This document shows, one piece after another, positions 1 through 9,079 of a stretch of 25,000 nucleotides of DNA. Below the pieces are notes generated by a model. That model was not told the origin of the DNA and ran no database searches. It was given only the letters and a program-made list of their open reading frames with translations. This DNA comes from Prorocentrum cordatum (lineage: Eukaryota; Sar; Dinophyceae; Prorocentrales; Prorocentraceae), in NCBI GenBank assembly GCA_963575745.1, contig CAUYUJ010006322.1, positions 12,501 through 37,500 of the forward strand, given 5' to 3'. Every line of letters starts with the position of its first letter. Position 1 is the stretch's first letter. A program made the position numbers and the translations under genes.

Positions 1-192
1 ATCTGAGACTTCCTCACAATTTATTCAGGAACGGCGCTCCCGCTTGAGACTTCCTCGCAGGTGAGTCAAGATTTCTTCGCAATTTAATCAAGACCCCCGC
101 TTCCACCAGAGAACTCATCGCATTCTATTCAGGCATTGCGCTCTCGCATTAGATTACCATGCGAGTTATTCAGAAATCGCGCTTTCGACTCC
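1..192. repeat. Degenerate ~41-bp tandem repeat, about four copies
   Basis: Four related units share a core like TTATTCAGGNNNGCGCTC, starting near 21, 84, 125 and 166. Spacing is 41 bp for the last two intervals and 63 bp for the first, where about 22 bp is a partial extra unit. Divergence is high, so this is an old array. It probably continues left of the window. Confidence 0.65.
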
Positions 193-1260
193 CAGCAAAC
201 CCGGCGACGCCGTGGATTTCCTTTGGGCGGTGGCCGAGGCCGACCGCGACGTCGCCGAGTGGGCCCGAGATCACGGTCGCCGGATGGACACCAGGGGGGC
301 CCGCATAGCCTCGGGAAAAAATATACCCAGGCGCGAAAATGGCGCCATAGTTCGGGGCTGCGGTAAGACTGCGGGTTCGGGCAGCTCTAGCGCCGCTTCG
401 GCGCAGCGCGACCGTTGGGGGCACGACGCAAGGGGTCGCCACGACGAGCGATGATGCGGGGCCGCCCTGGCGTAGCTGCCCGCGCGTCCTTCGGCGCTCC
501 CAGAGGTCGCGCCATTGCCCCTATGGTAGTCTTCCTAGCGCTCTACTCTCCCGTTGCGCTCGGGCTCTGCCTTGCGTGGATGTTTCGGAGTGCCCGTGCG
601 CCCAGCGTTGGTCTCGCGCGTTAAGTGGGTTTTTCCGTCCGTTTGCTGGCGTGTTTTCTCGCCGCGTTCTATGGGCTTTTCGCTCTTCCTTCCCCTTCTC
701 CCCCCCTTCCCAGCTGCGCCGCCGTGGCGCTGCCCCCCCCCGCGCGCTCATGGCCGCCCTTGCTGCTCTTCGTGTTCGGCGAGGGTCCGCCTCGTGCTGT
801 TCGGCGATTGAAGTGCCATGTGGGCGTCGTTACCTCGCGTCCCCAGTTCGGGTCGCCTGGCGCCTCCGTGGCCGTCGCCCTGCCTCTTGGGCTGCCTGGT
901 CTGTTCCGTGCTCGGGCTGCTTGTCTGTTCGCGTGCAAGGTCTTCCTTTGCGCGGCCTTGTCTGAGTGGTGTCCCGATTATCCTATCGGCTTTCGTCGGG
1001 AATGCATCTTTGCGCCCCAGCTTTGGCGTCGTGCCAGGTCTAGCAGTCATCTTGCCAGTCCAAGGTTTTTTTCTACAAGTTTGGTCCCTTCTCATGTGCC
1101 GCAGTTTTGCTGGCGCAATCACCAGTTCCCTGCAGTGCCCAGTCTGGCTGCCATGTGGATTTCTAAGGGCTTCCTCTTCAAGTTTCGGCTCCTTCTCATG
1201 ATCTGCAGTTTCGCATGCGCCATCCCTGGTCCCTGGACTTCCTGGCGTTCCTCGGCGCCG
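193..1260. other. GC-rich stretch without a recognisable gene
   Basis: Several overlapping reading frames are open on both strands, but none has a recognisable domain, and openness is expected at this GC content. A segment near 1075-1115 is imperfectly repeated near 1178-1219. If the spliced-leader relic at 1496-1517 marks an mRNA 5' end, this stretch would be the body or 3' part of a decayed retroposed transcript read on the minus strand. Confidence 0.4.
1075..1219. repeat. Imperfect ~103-bp direct duplication
   Basis: The sequence at 1075-1115 (CAAGTTTGGTCCCTTCTCAT and following) recurs at 1178-1219 as CAAGTTTCGGCTCCTTCTCAT with a few substitutions. Flanking bases also match loosely. On the minus strand both copies translate to a related KL-x-MRR-...-RKP segment, but in different frames, so any coding role is doubtful. 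Confidence 0.55.
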
Positions 1261-1440
1261 TCAATGTCTTCCACCCCGGGTTTGTGGCCCTGGTGCTTGG
1301 GCACTCGGCGTTCCCGCGCCGGCCCATGCGGTCTGAGCGGGCCCCTCCTTTTCTTTTCTTGCGATCTGTGCTTTGTCGCTTTCGTGCCCCAATTCGCCTC
1401 CGTTGCGCCCCGCCGTTTGTTCTCTTCGGCGATTGGCCAT
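1261..1440 (-). CDS. Possible small ORF downstream of a spliced-leader relic (59 codons)
   Basis: This is the first ATG-initiated frame on the minus strand after the spliced-leader-like sequence at 1517-1496. It starts at 1440 and stops at 1261-1263. The predicted peptide is basic and rich in Arg, Gly, Gln and Ala (begins MANRRREQTAG). There is no signal peptide, membrane segment or domain I recognise. The only reason to list it is its position 56 bases after the relic. A longer frame without ATG (TTG at 1505) overlaps it. It may equally be a chance frame in GC-rich DNA. Confidence 0.15.
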   Translation of the reverse strand: MANRRREQTAGRNGGELGHESDKAQIARKEKEGPAQTAWAGAGTPSAQAPGPQTRGGRH

Positions 1441-1495
1441 CTTGCAACACCTGGAGTCCGCGGATTAAACAGGTTCTCCCCGGTGAAGTCTAGGT

Positions 1496-1517
1496 CTTGA
1501 ACCAAAATGGCTTCGGG
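1496..1517 (-). other. Dinoflagellate spliced-leader (DinoSL) relic
   Basis: On the minus strand 1516-1496 reads CCGAAGCCATTTTGGTTCAAG in two parts: CCGAAGCCATTTTGG then TTCAAG. The DinoSL consensus as I know it ends ...CCGTAGCCATTTTGGCTCAAG, so 19 of 21 bases match, including the CCATTTTGG core and the terminal CAAG. Genomic SL relics are known to form when trans-spliced mRNAs are reverse-transcribed and reinserted. It lies directly against the start of a purine-rich GGA tract. Confidence 0.7.
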
Positions 1518-1520
1518 GGA

Positions 1521-1728
1521 TGAGGAGGAGGAGGAGGAGGAGGAGGAGGAGGAGAGGGAGAAGTAGGAGGAGGAGGAAAGGAGAGATGAGAGGAGGAGGA
1601 GGATAGTAGGAGGAAGGAAGAAGGAGGAAGAGAGGAAGGAGGAGGAGGAGGAGGGGGAGGAGGAGGCGGAGGAGGAGGAGGAGCAGGAGGAAGGGAAGGA
1701 GGAGGAGGAGGAGGAGGAGGAAGAGGAC
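1521..1728. repeat. (GGA)n imperfect polypurine microsatellite
   Basis: About 210 bp almost entirely of G and A on the plus strand, built from GGA/GAG triplets with occasional GGAA, TAG and GAT interruptions. Such tracts give long Pro/Leu/Ser frames on the minus strand that should not be read as protein. Confidence 0.95.
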
Positions 1729-2160
1729 TACAACAACTACTACTGCTACTACTACTACTACCACTACTACTAATAATGATATTAATAATAGAAGTACTCG
1801 TAATATTATTATTAATAATGATACGAATACTAACAATAGTACTATACATAATAATCATAATACGAATAACATGAGGAATCATAAGAAGGATCATACCCAT
1901 AAAACAAATAGTAATAAGACGCATAAGGATAATAAGAAACATAATACGACTAATCATAATAATAATAAGGAGGAGGAGGAGGAGGGTGGCGTGGAGATGG
2001 AGACGAGGAGGACGACATATAAGAAACATGGGCGGAACATTAAACATAATACGAATGGTACGAGTCATATTTATAAGAATATCGAACCATATTCATATTA
2101 TAAGATCAGCCAGCGTAATGGACGACTCAAATCAAGGACGACTCAAATCAAGGAACCATA
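1729..2160. repeat. Decayed AT-rich trinucleotide region
   Basis: The sequence begins as clean ACT/CTA triplets (about 1736-1771) and passes into TAA, AAT, CAT and ACG triplets with visible period three, then a short GGA run at 1970-1985. It ends with a duplicated GACTCAAATCAAGGA motif near 2122-2155, which recurs at 3179. It looks like a mutated trinucleotide array, with no gene. Confidence 0.7.
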
Positions 2161-2400
2161 ATAATCAAGCATGCTTGGGGTCCGCAACTCAGCAAGCAAT
2201 CGAGCGTGCAAGCAAGCGCGCAAGCAAGCGTGCACGCAAGCAAATAAGCAAGCAAGCGTGCAAGCAAGCAAGCGCGCAAGCAAGCGCGCAAGCAAGCAGG
2301 CAGGCAGGCAGGCAGGCGGCAAGCAAGCAAGCAAGCAGGCATAGGCATGGGCGTAGGCATAGGAGTTAGTGGTGGGGAGAGCTTGGGGTGGCGGGGGGTG
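2161..2400. repeat. Compound satellite, copy 1: (AAGC)n then (ATAGGC)n
   Basis: This copy opens with ATCAAGCATGCTTGG and a TCCGCAAC motif. About 160 bp of AAGC/GCAAGCGTGC tetranucleotide repeats follow, then GGCATA hexamers and a GGAGTTAG tail. The same order recurs at 2828 and 3181. Confidence 0.85.
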
Positions 2401-2827
2401 GGGGTTGTGGTGGTGGGTTGTGGGTGGGGTATTTGGGGGGGGATAGTGGGAAGATAAGATAGTTTAGTGAAAGTTGGCCCGCCTTTAGGAAACAGTGGCA
2501 ATTCCCGCATATATCCGCTCACGTGATACTGGAAGGAGGTGACGCGAAGGTCCAGGGTTGAGCGGGTGCATAGTGGAGAGATAGGGATAAGGGGGGGAAC
2601 CGGGGGAACGGGGGACGGCCATGTAGGAGAGTGGGTTTGTGAGGTCGAGATTTGGTGAGCTCGGGTTGACTTGCGTGGACGATTCATATGGCTCTGTATG
2701 GAGGGTGACAGATGAGAGGAGAGGATGTGAGGATGAGAGCTAGACCGGAGAGCTTTGGCAACAACACAGAGCGACCGTACAGACTCTGGTAGAGCGGACG
2801 TCTAGAAAGCAGGAGGAACGGACAGAG
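2401..2827. other. Spacer with no visible gene
   Basis: GT-rich at first (TGGGG/GGTGG words), then mixed sequence. Open frames here are short or extensions of the flanking AAGC repeats. I see no domain, RNA gene or inverted repeat. Confidence 0.5.
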
Positions 2828-3178
2828 GGATCAAGCATGCTTGGAATCCGCAACCCAGCAAGCAAGCACACGTGCAAGCAAGCGCGCAAGCAAGCAAGCG
2901 GGCAATCAAGCAAGCGGGCAAGCAAGCAAGCGTGCAAGCAATCAGCCAGGTAAGCAAGGCAAGGAAGGCACGCAAGCAAGCAAGCAAGCACGCATAGGCA
3001 TAGGCGTAGGCATAGGAGTTAGGGGGGAGGCATAGGCATAGGCATAGGCACAGCCATAGGAATCAGAGGGGGGCAACGGACCAATTTGTAGGGCTTGAGC
3101 CAGGACAGCTATAAGGTGAGCCTATTTGGAGACATATTCATAAACATATCAGCCATCGTTGACACCAAATAGATTAGC
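2828..3178. repeat. Compound satellite, copy 2
   Basis: Starts with the same ATCAAGCATGCTTGG palindrome-bearing motif as copy 1, then AAGC tetranucleotides (about 2860-2990) and ATAGGC hexamers (about 2992-3057). The tail at about 3090-3150 contains GTAGGG, AGGAC and CCTATTTGGA words that recur after copy 3. Confidence 0.85.
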
Positions 3179-3500
3179 GGACTCAAATCAAGGAATCAGA
3201 GAAAGCAAGAATGCAAGCAAGCAAGCAAGTGCGCAGGCAAGCAAGCACGAGGGCAAACGCGCAAGCAAGCAAGCAAGCAAGCAGGCAATCAAACAAGCAA
3301 GCACACAGGCATAGGCATAGCCGTAGGCATACGAGCTATGGGGGGAGGCACATGCATAGGCATAGGCATAGGCATAGGCATAGGCATAGCCATAGGAATT
3401 TGGGTGGGGGGGCATCGGAATTAGGGGGGAACGGACACATAGTAGGGTGTGTATTAGGACTCATATAGGGCAATCCTATTTGGACAATATTCCTATTCTT
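3179..3500. repeat. Compound satellite, copy 3
   Basis: Opens with GACTCAAATCAAGGA, then AAGC tetranucleotides (about 3206-3305) and GGCATA hexamers (about 3307-3392). The tail again has GTAGGG, AGGAC and CCTATTTGGA, about 350 bp after the equivalent words in copy 2. The AAGCATGCTT palindrome is missing from this copy. Confidence 0.8.
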
Positions 3501-4060
3501 GTTAAGAATAATTCTTATAGTAATACTGGTTGTAAGAAGAGGAAAACGAATGTTCACATTACTAATACTGGTGCGATTGATAAACCGCACGACCCATAAC
3601 AATCATGCGGCTCGTAATCATAATTCCAACACTGTTTTTAATTATGTGTGTACGAGAAGTATCACGATTACAAAACGTACTAGTCATACGGGTAGTAATG
3701 CTAACACGATTATCAATACTAACAGTAGCACGAATAAACATAACACGAATAACTAGACATACCAAGGTGCACATGAAGTGTAACGGTAATGTTATATTAA
3801 TGACAGTGCTATTCATACCAAGCATACTAACACATGTGGCGAATATTACCAATAATGACTAGCAGCACATATTGCGAAACAAATTTTCAGAGTAAGAACC
3901 GTGGCGCTGATATTGAGGATGCTGGTGATCATATTAATCAGTTCCATTAAGAATATTGACACCTATACGGGTACCCCAAATGCGAAAGGTAATGGTGCTG
4001 CCATTCAGTGCACGCATACTTCCAGTACGGGTAATACAACTTACAATATTTGAGATTCCT
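3501..4060. other. AT-rich spacer, decayed triplet-like sequence, no gene seen
   Basis: The sequence has a loose period of three with words such as TAATAC, CACGAATAA and ATCATA, similar to 1740-2160. It gives short open frames on both strands with no recognisable domain. Base composition contrasts sharply with the GC-rich remainder of the window. Confidence 0.5.
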
Positions 4061-4065
4061 CATGC

Positions 4066-4130
4066 TATTCCTCCTCCGCCTCCTCCTTCCCCTCCTCTCC
4101 CTCCTCTCCCTTCTCCTCCTCCTCATCCAC
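4066..4130. repeat. (CCT)n polypyrimidine tract
   Basis: Imperfect CCT/CTC repeats on the plus strand directly precede the TA repeat. Confidence 0.9.
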
Positions 4131-4138
4131 ATTCCTGT

Positions 4139-4183
<45 letters not shown>
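4139..4183. repeat. (TA)n dinucleotide microsatellite
   Basis: About 45 bp of alternating T and A with a single G interruption at 4156. Confidence 0.97.
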
Positions 4184-4487
4184 TCCCCCCTCCTTTTTTC
4201 CCGTCCGACAGGTCCGAGCGTGCAGGCGGCGCCCCACGATGCATGCCTGTCTGCGCCCGTTGACGATGTAAGAGCGAGGGCCAGGGGGACGAAGGGGGGG
4301 GGATGATCACCATGAGGATGAGGACGAAGAGAATGGCGTGCCATCGCGCACGCCACAGGTAGAGGACTCGCCTGCCGTCCATTCATTCCAGCTCGGCTAC
4401 AACAGCGCTGCCCGCCTCTCGAGCGCGAACCTTTCACCCCTCGGCTTCGATGCCTTTTTTCTTGCGCTCGCGCAGCACTTTGTGGCA
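4184..4487. other. Sequence downstream of the minus-strand lysine-rich frame
   Basis: No convincing gene. If the minus-strand frame ending at 4488 is real, this would be its 3' region. A short GATGAGGATGAGGACGAAGA stretch at 4312-4331 is acidic-coding on the plus strand, but the frame around it has no recognisable domain. Confidence 0.35.
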
Positions 4488-4934
4488 TCAATGACTGTAT
4501 ACCAAGTTGCTCTCCGACGACCTCTTGGCTGTCACCTTGGCCTTCTTGGCCTTCTTGGGGGCCTTCTTGGGGGCATTCTTGGCCTTCTGGTTATTCTTCA
4601 CGATGCGGTCTTTCTTCTTCTTGGAGTTGAGCTTCGCGAAGCACGTCGGGTCGAGGGCCTGCTCTGACGAGGCAGTCGCCAGCCTCCTCACTTCTTCAGT
4701 GCTGGAGCCGTCGATGGTCATGCACTTTTTCTGGTCCTTCGTCTTCGTCCACAGGCGAAGCTTCTTCTCGACGGGACCTTCCTGCAGTAGCTTCTGCAAG
4801 TCGGGGTCGCTAGTGTGGAACAGCCTGTCCATGTCCGCCGCCTCCGACTGAGCGTCGCTGATGTTCTCGACGTCCATCGTCTGCGGGGCGATCGGAAGGC
4901 ACCGCGGCGACGTCATCATCAGCGTCACTGGCAT
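4488..4934 (-). CDS. Hypothetical lysine-rich protein fragment (148 aa)
   Basis: This frame has a convincing codon pattern on the minus strand, with AAG and GCC favoured. I chose the ATG at 4934 because sequence further upstream is a G homopolymer. Residues 1-50 are mixed and acidic (contains MDVENISDAQSEAADMD). The middle is charged (LQKLLQEGPVEKKLRLWTKT). The C-terminal 45 residues are strongly basic with KKKK and repeated APKKAPKKAKKAK, resembling nuclear or nucleic-acid-binding tails, though no fold is recognised. The true 5' end is probably further upstream and interrupted by the C tract at 4966-5140. It may be the last exon of the gene whose remains lie at 5148-5574. Function unknown. 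Confidence 0.5.
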   Translation of the reverse strand: MPVTLMMTSPRCLPIAPQTMDVENISDAQSEAADMDRLFHTSDPDLQKLLQEGPVEKKLRLWTKTKDQKKCMTIDGSSTEEVRRLATASSEQALDPTCFAKLNSKKKKDRIVKNNQKAKNAPKKAPKKAKKAKVTAKRSSESNLVYSH

Positions 4935-4964
4935 GGCCCGCTGCCCTTCTCTCGCCAGGCCACC

Positions 4965-5141
<177 letters not shown>

Positions 5142-5147
5142 TCTCGA

Positions 5148-5574
5148 TCAGTGTTCCATCCCTCCTCCGCCCTTCTCATAATTCTCGACCCGAGCGTTTC
5201 CGTTCTCACTTCGAGCGCCTCGCGGAGGCTTTTTTTTCTTCAGGGTTTCGCCATTTAGCAAATCATCGATCGCAGCGCGTACGTGCCCTCTTCGAGTATG
5301 GCGTTATCCAGCTCGATGCCTTCACGCTTGGCTTACGCGCGCCCCCCGTTGGACATCGACGTGCGCAGGATCATCTCGCCACCAGGCGCATCAAGCACAC
5401 CGCGCAGGGTCTCTTTGTGCGGCTCCATCTCCTGCAACGGGGGGCGATGTTGAAGCTGCTGTTCGTGTAGGGCACGAAGGCGCCCTTCTTCGCGAGGGCT
5501 GCTGGTGGAAGGCAGCCGAGGGTCTCGTTCAGCCGCGCTGCTTTCACGTGGACCGCGAGCGCCTTTGATGCCAT
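5148..5574 (-). pseudogene. Broken upstream part of the minus-strand gene
   Basis: From an ATG at 5574 the minus strand reads MASKALAVHVKAARLNETLG and stays coding-like to about 5444. There a run of six G (5439-5444, plus strand) shifts the frame, and a second frame continues with LQEMEPHKETLRGVLDAPGG to a TAA at 5335-5333. Sequence after that stop is still coding-like (AKREGIELDNAILEEGTYAL) to 5255. A third frame (DDLLNGETLKKKKPPRG) runs to a stop at 5148, just before the G tract. So one protein is spread over at least two frames with an in-frame stop. This could be a pseudogene, homopolymer errors or unrecognised introns. No family recognised. Confidence 0.4.
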
Positions 5575-5639
5575 GGCGCCAGCGCGCGCTCGCGCGCAGC
5601 AGGCGCTCTCTTGAGAAGAATGCTTGGGCCAAAACGGCT

Positions 5640-5840
5640 CTGGATGAGGAGGGAGACAGGCGGAGGCCGAAGAGGGGGGGTGAGTCTTACTCGCATGGAT
5701 TGCGTTGACATTCAAATATATACAGGCGGTTTGCGGGCGCGTCGCGGGGCAGTTCGTGGGCCGAAGAAAGGGGCAGTTCAAGACCGTTTGACCTTTATAC
5801 GAACCCATGATCTGTTGAACTACTGGAGCACATGAAGTGT
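5640..5840. other. No gene seen
   Basis: Mixed sequence upstream of the minus-strand gene remains. Short frames only. Confidence 0.4.
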
Positions 5841-5844
5841 GGTG

Positions 5845-6010
5845 TTAGTAACCGCAATGTAATGCAATGTATTGCAACGTAATGCAATGTAATGTATCTA
5901 AATGTGAACTTGACAATGCCATGCGATGCTCGCAACGCACTAACAAAGAAACTGCAACGCACACGCCATGTACACGCAACGCACACCCAGCGCAAACGCA
6001 ACGCACATTC
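5845..6010. repeat. GCAATGTAAT and GCAACGCAC short tandem repeats
   Basis: From 5850 to 5900 a roughly 10-bp unit GCAATGTAAT recurs about five times with variants. From about 5930 to 6008 a GCAACGCAC word recurs at irregular intervals. Related GCAATACA words appear in the inverted-repeat element at 19983-20217. Confidence 0.75.
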
Positions 6011-6436
6011 GATTCATATGCTGCTGGCATGGGCGAGTAACCCAATCCCCAGCCAACACAGAGTCCCATCATTCATGGTGTCGCCAAACGGACTGACGCA
6101 ATCCAAAATGTAATGTGACGCGTCTTTTTGTTGAGGAGTCACGCGCGGCGTGATTGCGTGATTCCTTTTGACGCAACGCCCCAAACATATGGCTGCATTT
6201 CCATCATATGTGTCGCATGCGTGCTTTTCTGAGGTGCAGACAAAGAGCGTGCGTCATAGTCTAAGACGCATACGTCAAAGTAATGGCGCTCTGCACAAAA
6301 AGAAGACGCGTGTGAATTTTCGTCGATTGTTGATTATTCTCTCGCGCGCGCGCTAGATTTCCGCAGAGGCTGAGCAACCTCCGCGGGCCCATTGCCCGTT
6401 GGCTAGCGCAGGAAGGGAGAGCAGCGACGTCTCCAA

Positions 6437-6945
6437 GATGCCTGGCCAGGAAATCCACGTCGAACTTCGCGCCGTGGCCCAGAAGCACAAGGAGGACATC
6501 GATGATGTGCGTGACGCCGCAACTCTGCAGCTCGAACTGAGGCCTGCGCAATGGGAGCAGCCGTGGGTTTGCAGTCGCAGATCAAGGATGGCAGGGGCAA
6601 GATGAACAGCGACCAGGAGCATGCCATTGAGCGCAATATCACCATCACATCGTTTAGCACGCCCGAAACATCGGGGACTCGGACTGCGACTTGCAGGTGA
6701 TTTCTGGCGGATTGAAGTCAGAGATCTTCGCAGAGAGTACTTTCGAGCAGATGGGCAGCATCCTGATCGAGCTCACGGCGATGGGCAATTTGGGCGTCGC
6801 GCCTCGCCCAGTTCAAGACCCGCGATGGAACGTGAGCTTCCTCAGAGAATGGAGCGGCGCCGCGGCCCAGCAGGGGGTCGACGACAAGTCGCGGCGCAAG
6901 AGCAACGACCCCGTCGAGAAGAGGCTGCTCGGCAGAACCATTTGA
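6437..6945 (+). pseudogene. Coding-like fragments in successive frames, unidentified
   Basis: Three plus-strand segments look coding by codon use but lie in different frames. They are MPGQEIHVELRAVAQKHKED... from 6437, a segment from 6551 containing GLQSQIKDGRGKMNSDQEHA, and one from about 6690 containing SGGLKSEIFAESTFEQMGSI that ends at 6943-6945. No domain is recognised. They could be the decayed 5' part (ORF1-like) of the LINE that follows, or the remains of an unrelated gene. The gap to the first sure LINE motif is about 1 kb. Confidence 0.3.
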
Positions 6946-7079
6946 CAGGTTGTGTCATGGGGGAAGGGCTGGCGCAGCAATCGATTCGCGTATTTGGTGA
7001 CAGAGGCAAGGCGAAGTGCAAGGGGGAGTTCTTGCGAAGGTCGACCAGGGCGGCGCGCCGAGCACTTTAGGGGGCGGGG

Positions 7080-7640
7080 GCAGTGCCAGAGTCGACGCGG
7101 TTACTTCCACGGCGAAGAGGGAGGCCGCCTTGGACCTCCAATGACAGACGGCCCACGCATGTCCAGATGGGCAATTGTCGCCTGGAGTCAGACAGCACCC
7201 CCAATGAGTCTCAGGACATCACCGCCATTCGTTTCAATCGCCCCCAACCGACCTTCCCTACTCCAACCCGCTGCAGGCGGCCGGCCGCATCTGGACACCC
7301 ACGTGCGCGACCCACTACTCCAGCTCCGACCCGAAGGGCGGTCTTGCTTGCAACCGCGGAGCGGGGGGCGCAATTCCGATTGTCTTCGCCCCGCCCCCGG
7401 CCTTCCACGATTCGCCCTCGACCCCAAATTTGTCAATCGGCGACCTGGGGAATTCCGATGATGGTGTCGACGACTCTCTCAGAACACCCTGGCGCCCCTC
7501 GCAGGGCGACGACGGGCTCTTGCTACAGGTCATCAGCGTGCAACCTCGCGGCGAGCAACCCGGAGATTCGGTGAAAATGCTCTCCTTGCTGGACCAACGC
7601 ACGCAGCCGCATCGACATCCAGTTCAACGCAGCGCCGGAG
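7080..7640. other. GC-rich stretch, possibly 5' part of the LINE, no domain seen
   Basis: Frames are open in all three plus-strand phases, but none has a recognisable motif. Proline/arginine-rich translations suggest chance openness. It directly precedes the LINE endonuclease remnant. Confidence 0.3.
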
Positions 7641-7849
7641 GATGCACGGATGGGGGACGTGCCGGCATGCTTCCAGGCACCGCGCGCCGACCGGCAGCAC
7701 TCGTCACCAGACGCTCTACCACCGACGGTGCAAATGGCATCGCAAGACCCCCCAGGCAGAGCAGGCGCCCACCTACAATCCAGCGCCAGAGACGACGCCG
7801 CGGCGATTATCCAAACATCCGCACGAAGCCTCGCCAACGACGACGCGAT

Positions 7850-8580
7850 CGATCTGCTCACCCATGGGCCCACGCATATCCTGGGGCGCGGTGGCACTTG
7901 TCAACGAAGCGTGGCGGGCTGTGCAACGAGAGATTTGGTCTGCAGAGCGTGGCGCTAGCATATGTGCACCTGCAGGGCATGACTCTCCAATTCGCGGCGC
8001 TGCGTTTCTGGCGCGCGAGCGGCGCGCGACGCGCGTCCGAGGATTCAAAGCGATCGACGAACGGACCGCCTACATTGGCATCGACTTCCCTCAGTTCCCT
8101 TTCCGGTCCGTTGCGGCGTGCTACCCTCATGGAGGCAACGGCGACCACCGCGCGCAGGCCATGTACAACGCATCTTCTGAGGCCCATACCGCGGCGCGAC
8201 GACGCGAGCGAATGGCAGTGCTGACGGGCGACCTCAACCCGCTGGTTGGCAGGCGGCTCGACGCCCACTTCGACAAGCGCGTCGCAGGCGAAAGCGCTCC
8301 CGGCAACCGCGGACTGAATGGCCGCAGTGAACGCAGCGCGCGGCCGCGGTAACCGGCTTGCGTGCGAAAGCTCAGCACGGCAAAGAAAGCGCTCTACACG
8401 CGTCGCAGAACTTTGCACGCGCGCGCGCCTGAAGGCTCCAACCGGGCAGAATCGCAGATCGACTGCATCTCGGTTGACCAACGGGCCCGGCGTCTGGCAT
8501 TCGATTCAGTCGCTGCGACGTGCCCGGACCTCCACTCCGATCATCAAGTCGTGCGCCTCCGACTAGCAGCGGGCAGCGCG
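7850..8580 (+). pseudogene. LINE endonuclease (EEP/APE-like) remnant
   Basis: In one frame the sequence reads RGFKAIDERTAYIGIDFPQF, then AACYPHGGNGDHRAQAMYNA, then MAVLTGDLNPLVGRR with the GD-x-N catalytic motif at 8227-8238. After a TAA at 8350-8352 the same frame resumes with IDCI (8458-8469, usually IDYI) and SDH (8536-8544), the last metal/active-site motif of this nuclease family. The family cleaves genomic DNA to prime reverse transcription. The N-terminal Asn and Glu motifs were not found. The in-frame stop and the divergent segment between GDLN and IDCI indicate an inactive copy. Confidence 0.75.
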
Positions 8581-8602
8581 GGGCGCCGACGGCGACGGCG
8601 AG

Positions 8603-8640
8603 GGCGGTTGCCGACGCAAGCGCATGCGTCGGCAACCGCC
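8603..8640. repeat. Perfect 16-bp inverted repeat with 6-nt loop
   Basis: GGCGGTTGCCGACGCA at 8603-8618 is exactly complementary to TGCGTCGGCAACCGCC at 8625-8640, with a loop at 8619-8624. It lies between the endonuclease and reverse transcriptase parts of the LINE. Confidence 0.9.
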
Positions 8641-9079
8641 GCGAACCAACGACTCCAGCTTCCAAAAAGCATGAAAAAAGCTTCGCGATCAGCAGCCCAC
8701 TCGATGACTTGCAAAACGCCCGCGCGCTCGCCGAGCGAGCACTCATAGCGGCGCGCGAAGACCACCAGCGACAGCAAGAGCACGAACCACAGCAACAGCC
8801 ATTCGCCATTCGAGACGACGACGAGGCCGCGCGACTACCGCGGGCACTCCTGACACAGCGAAGAGATACACCGCGCGCCGACGCGACCGCCAGAACAGCT
8901 CTCGACAAGCGCATTCCACGACAGCGCTGGGCCCTCAAGAGGGCACAATGACAGACGGCACTCAATGACATCATTCTCCAGTTTCGCGGCCTCATTAAGA
9001 TACTCGGCATCAAGTCCAGCAAAAAAGACATCGCGCAAGCCATCGACCGCGAACAGCGACGACGAATCAGACCGGAGAG

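Noticed and set aside
1465-2068. Long minus-strand frames rich in Leu, Pro and Ser
   Set aside because: They are translations of the GGA tract and adjoining triplet repeats, with no domain and no independent coding sign.
2161-3400. Telomeric repeat
   Set aside because: The ATAGGC and AAGC units do not match TTTAGGG or TTAGGG telomere repeats.
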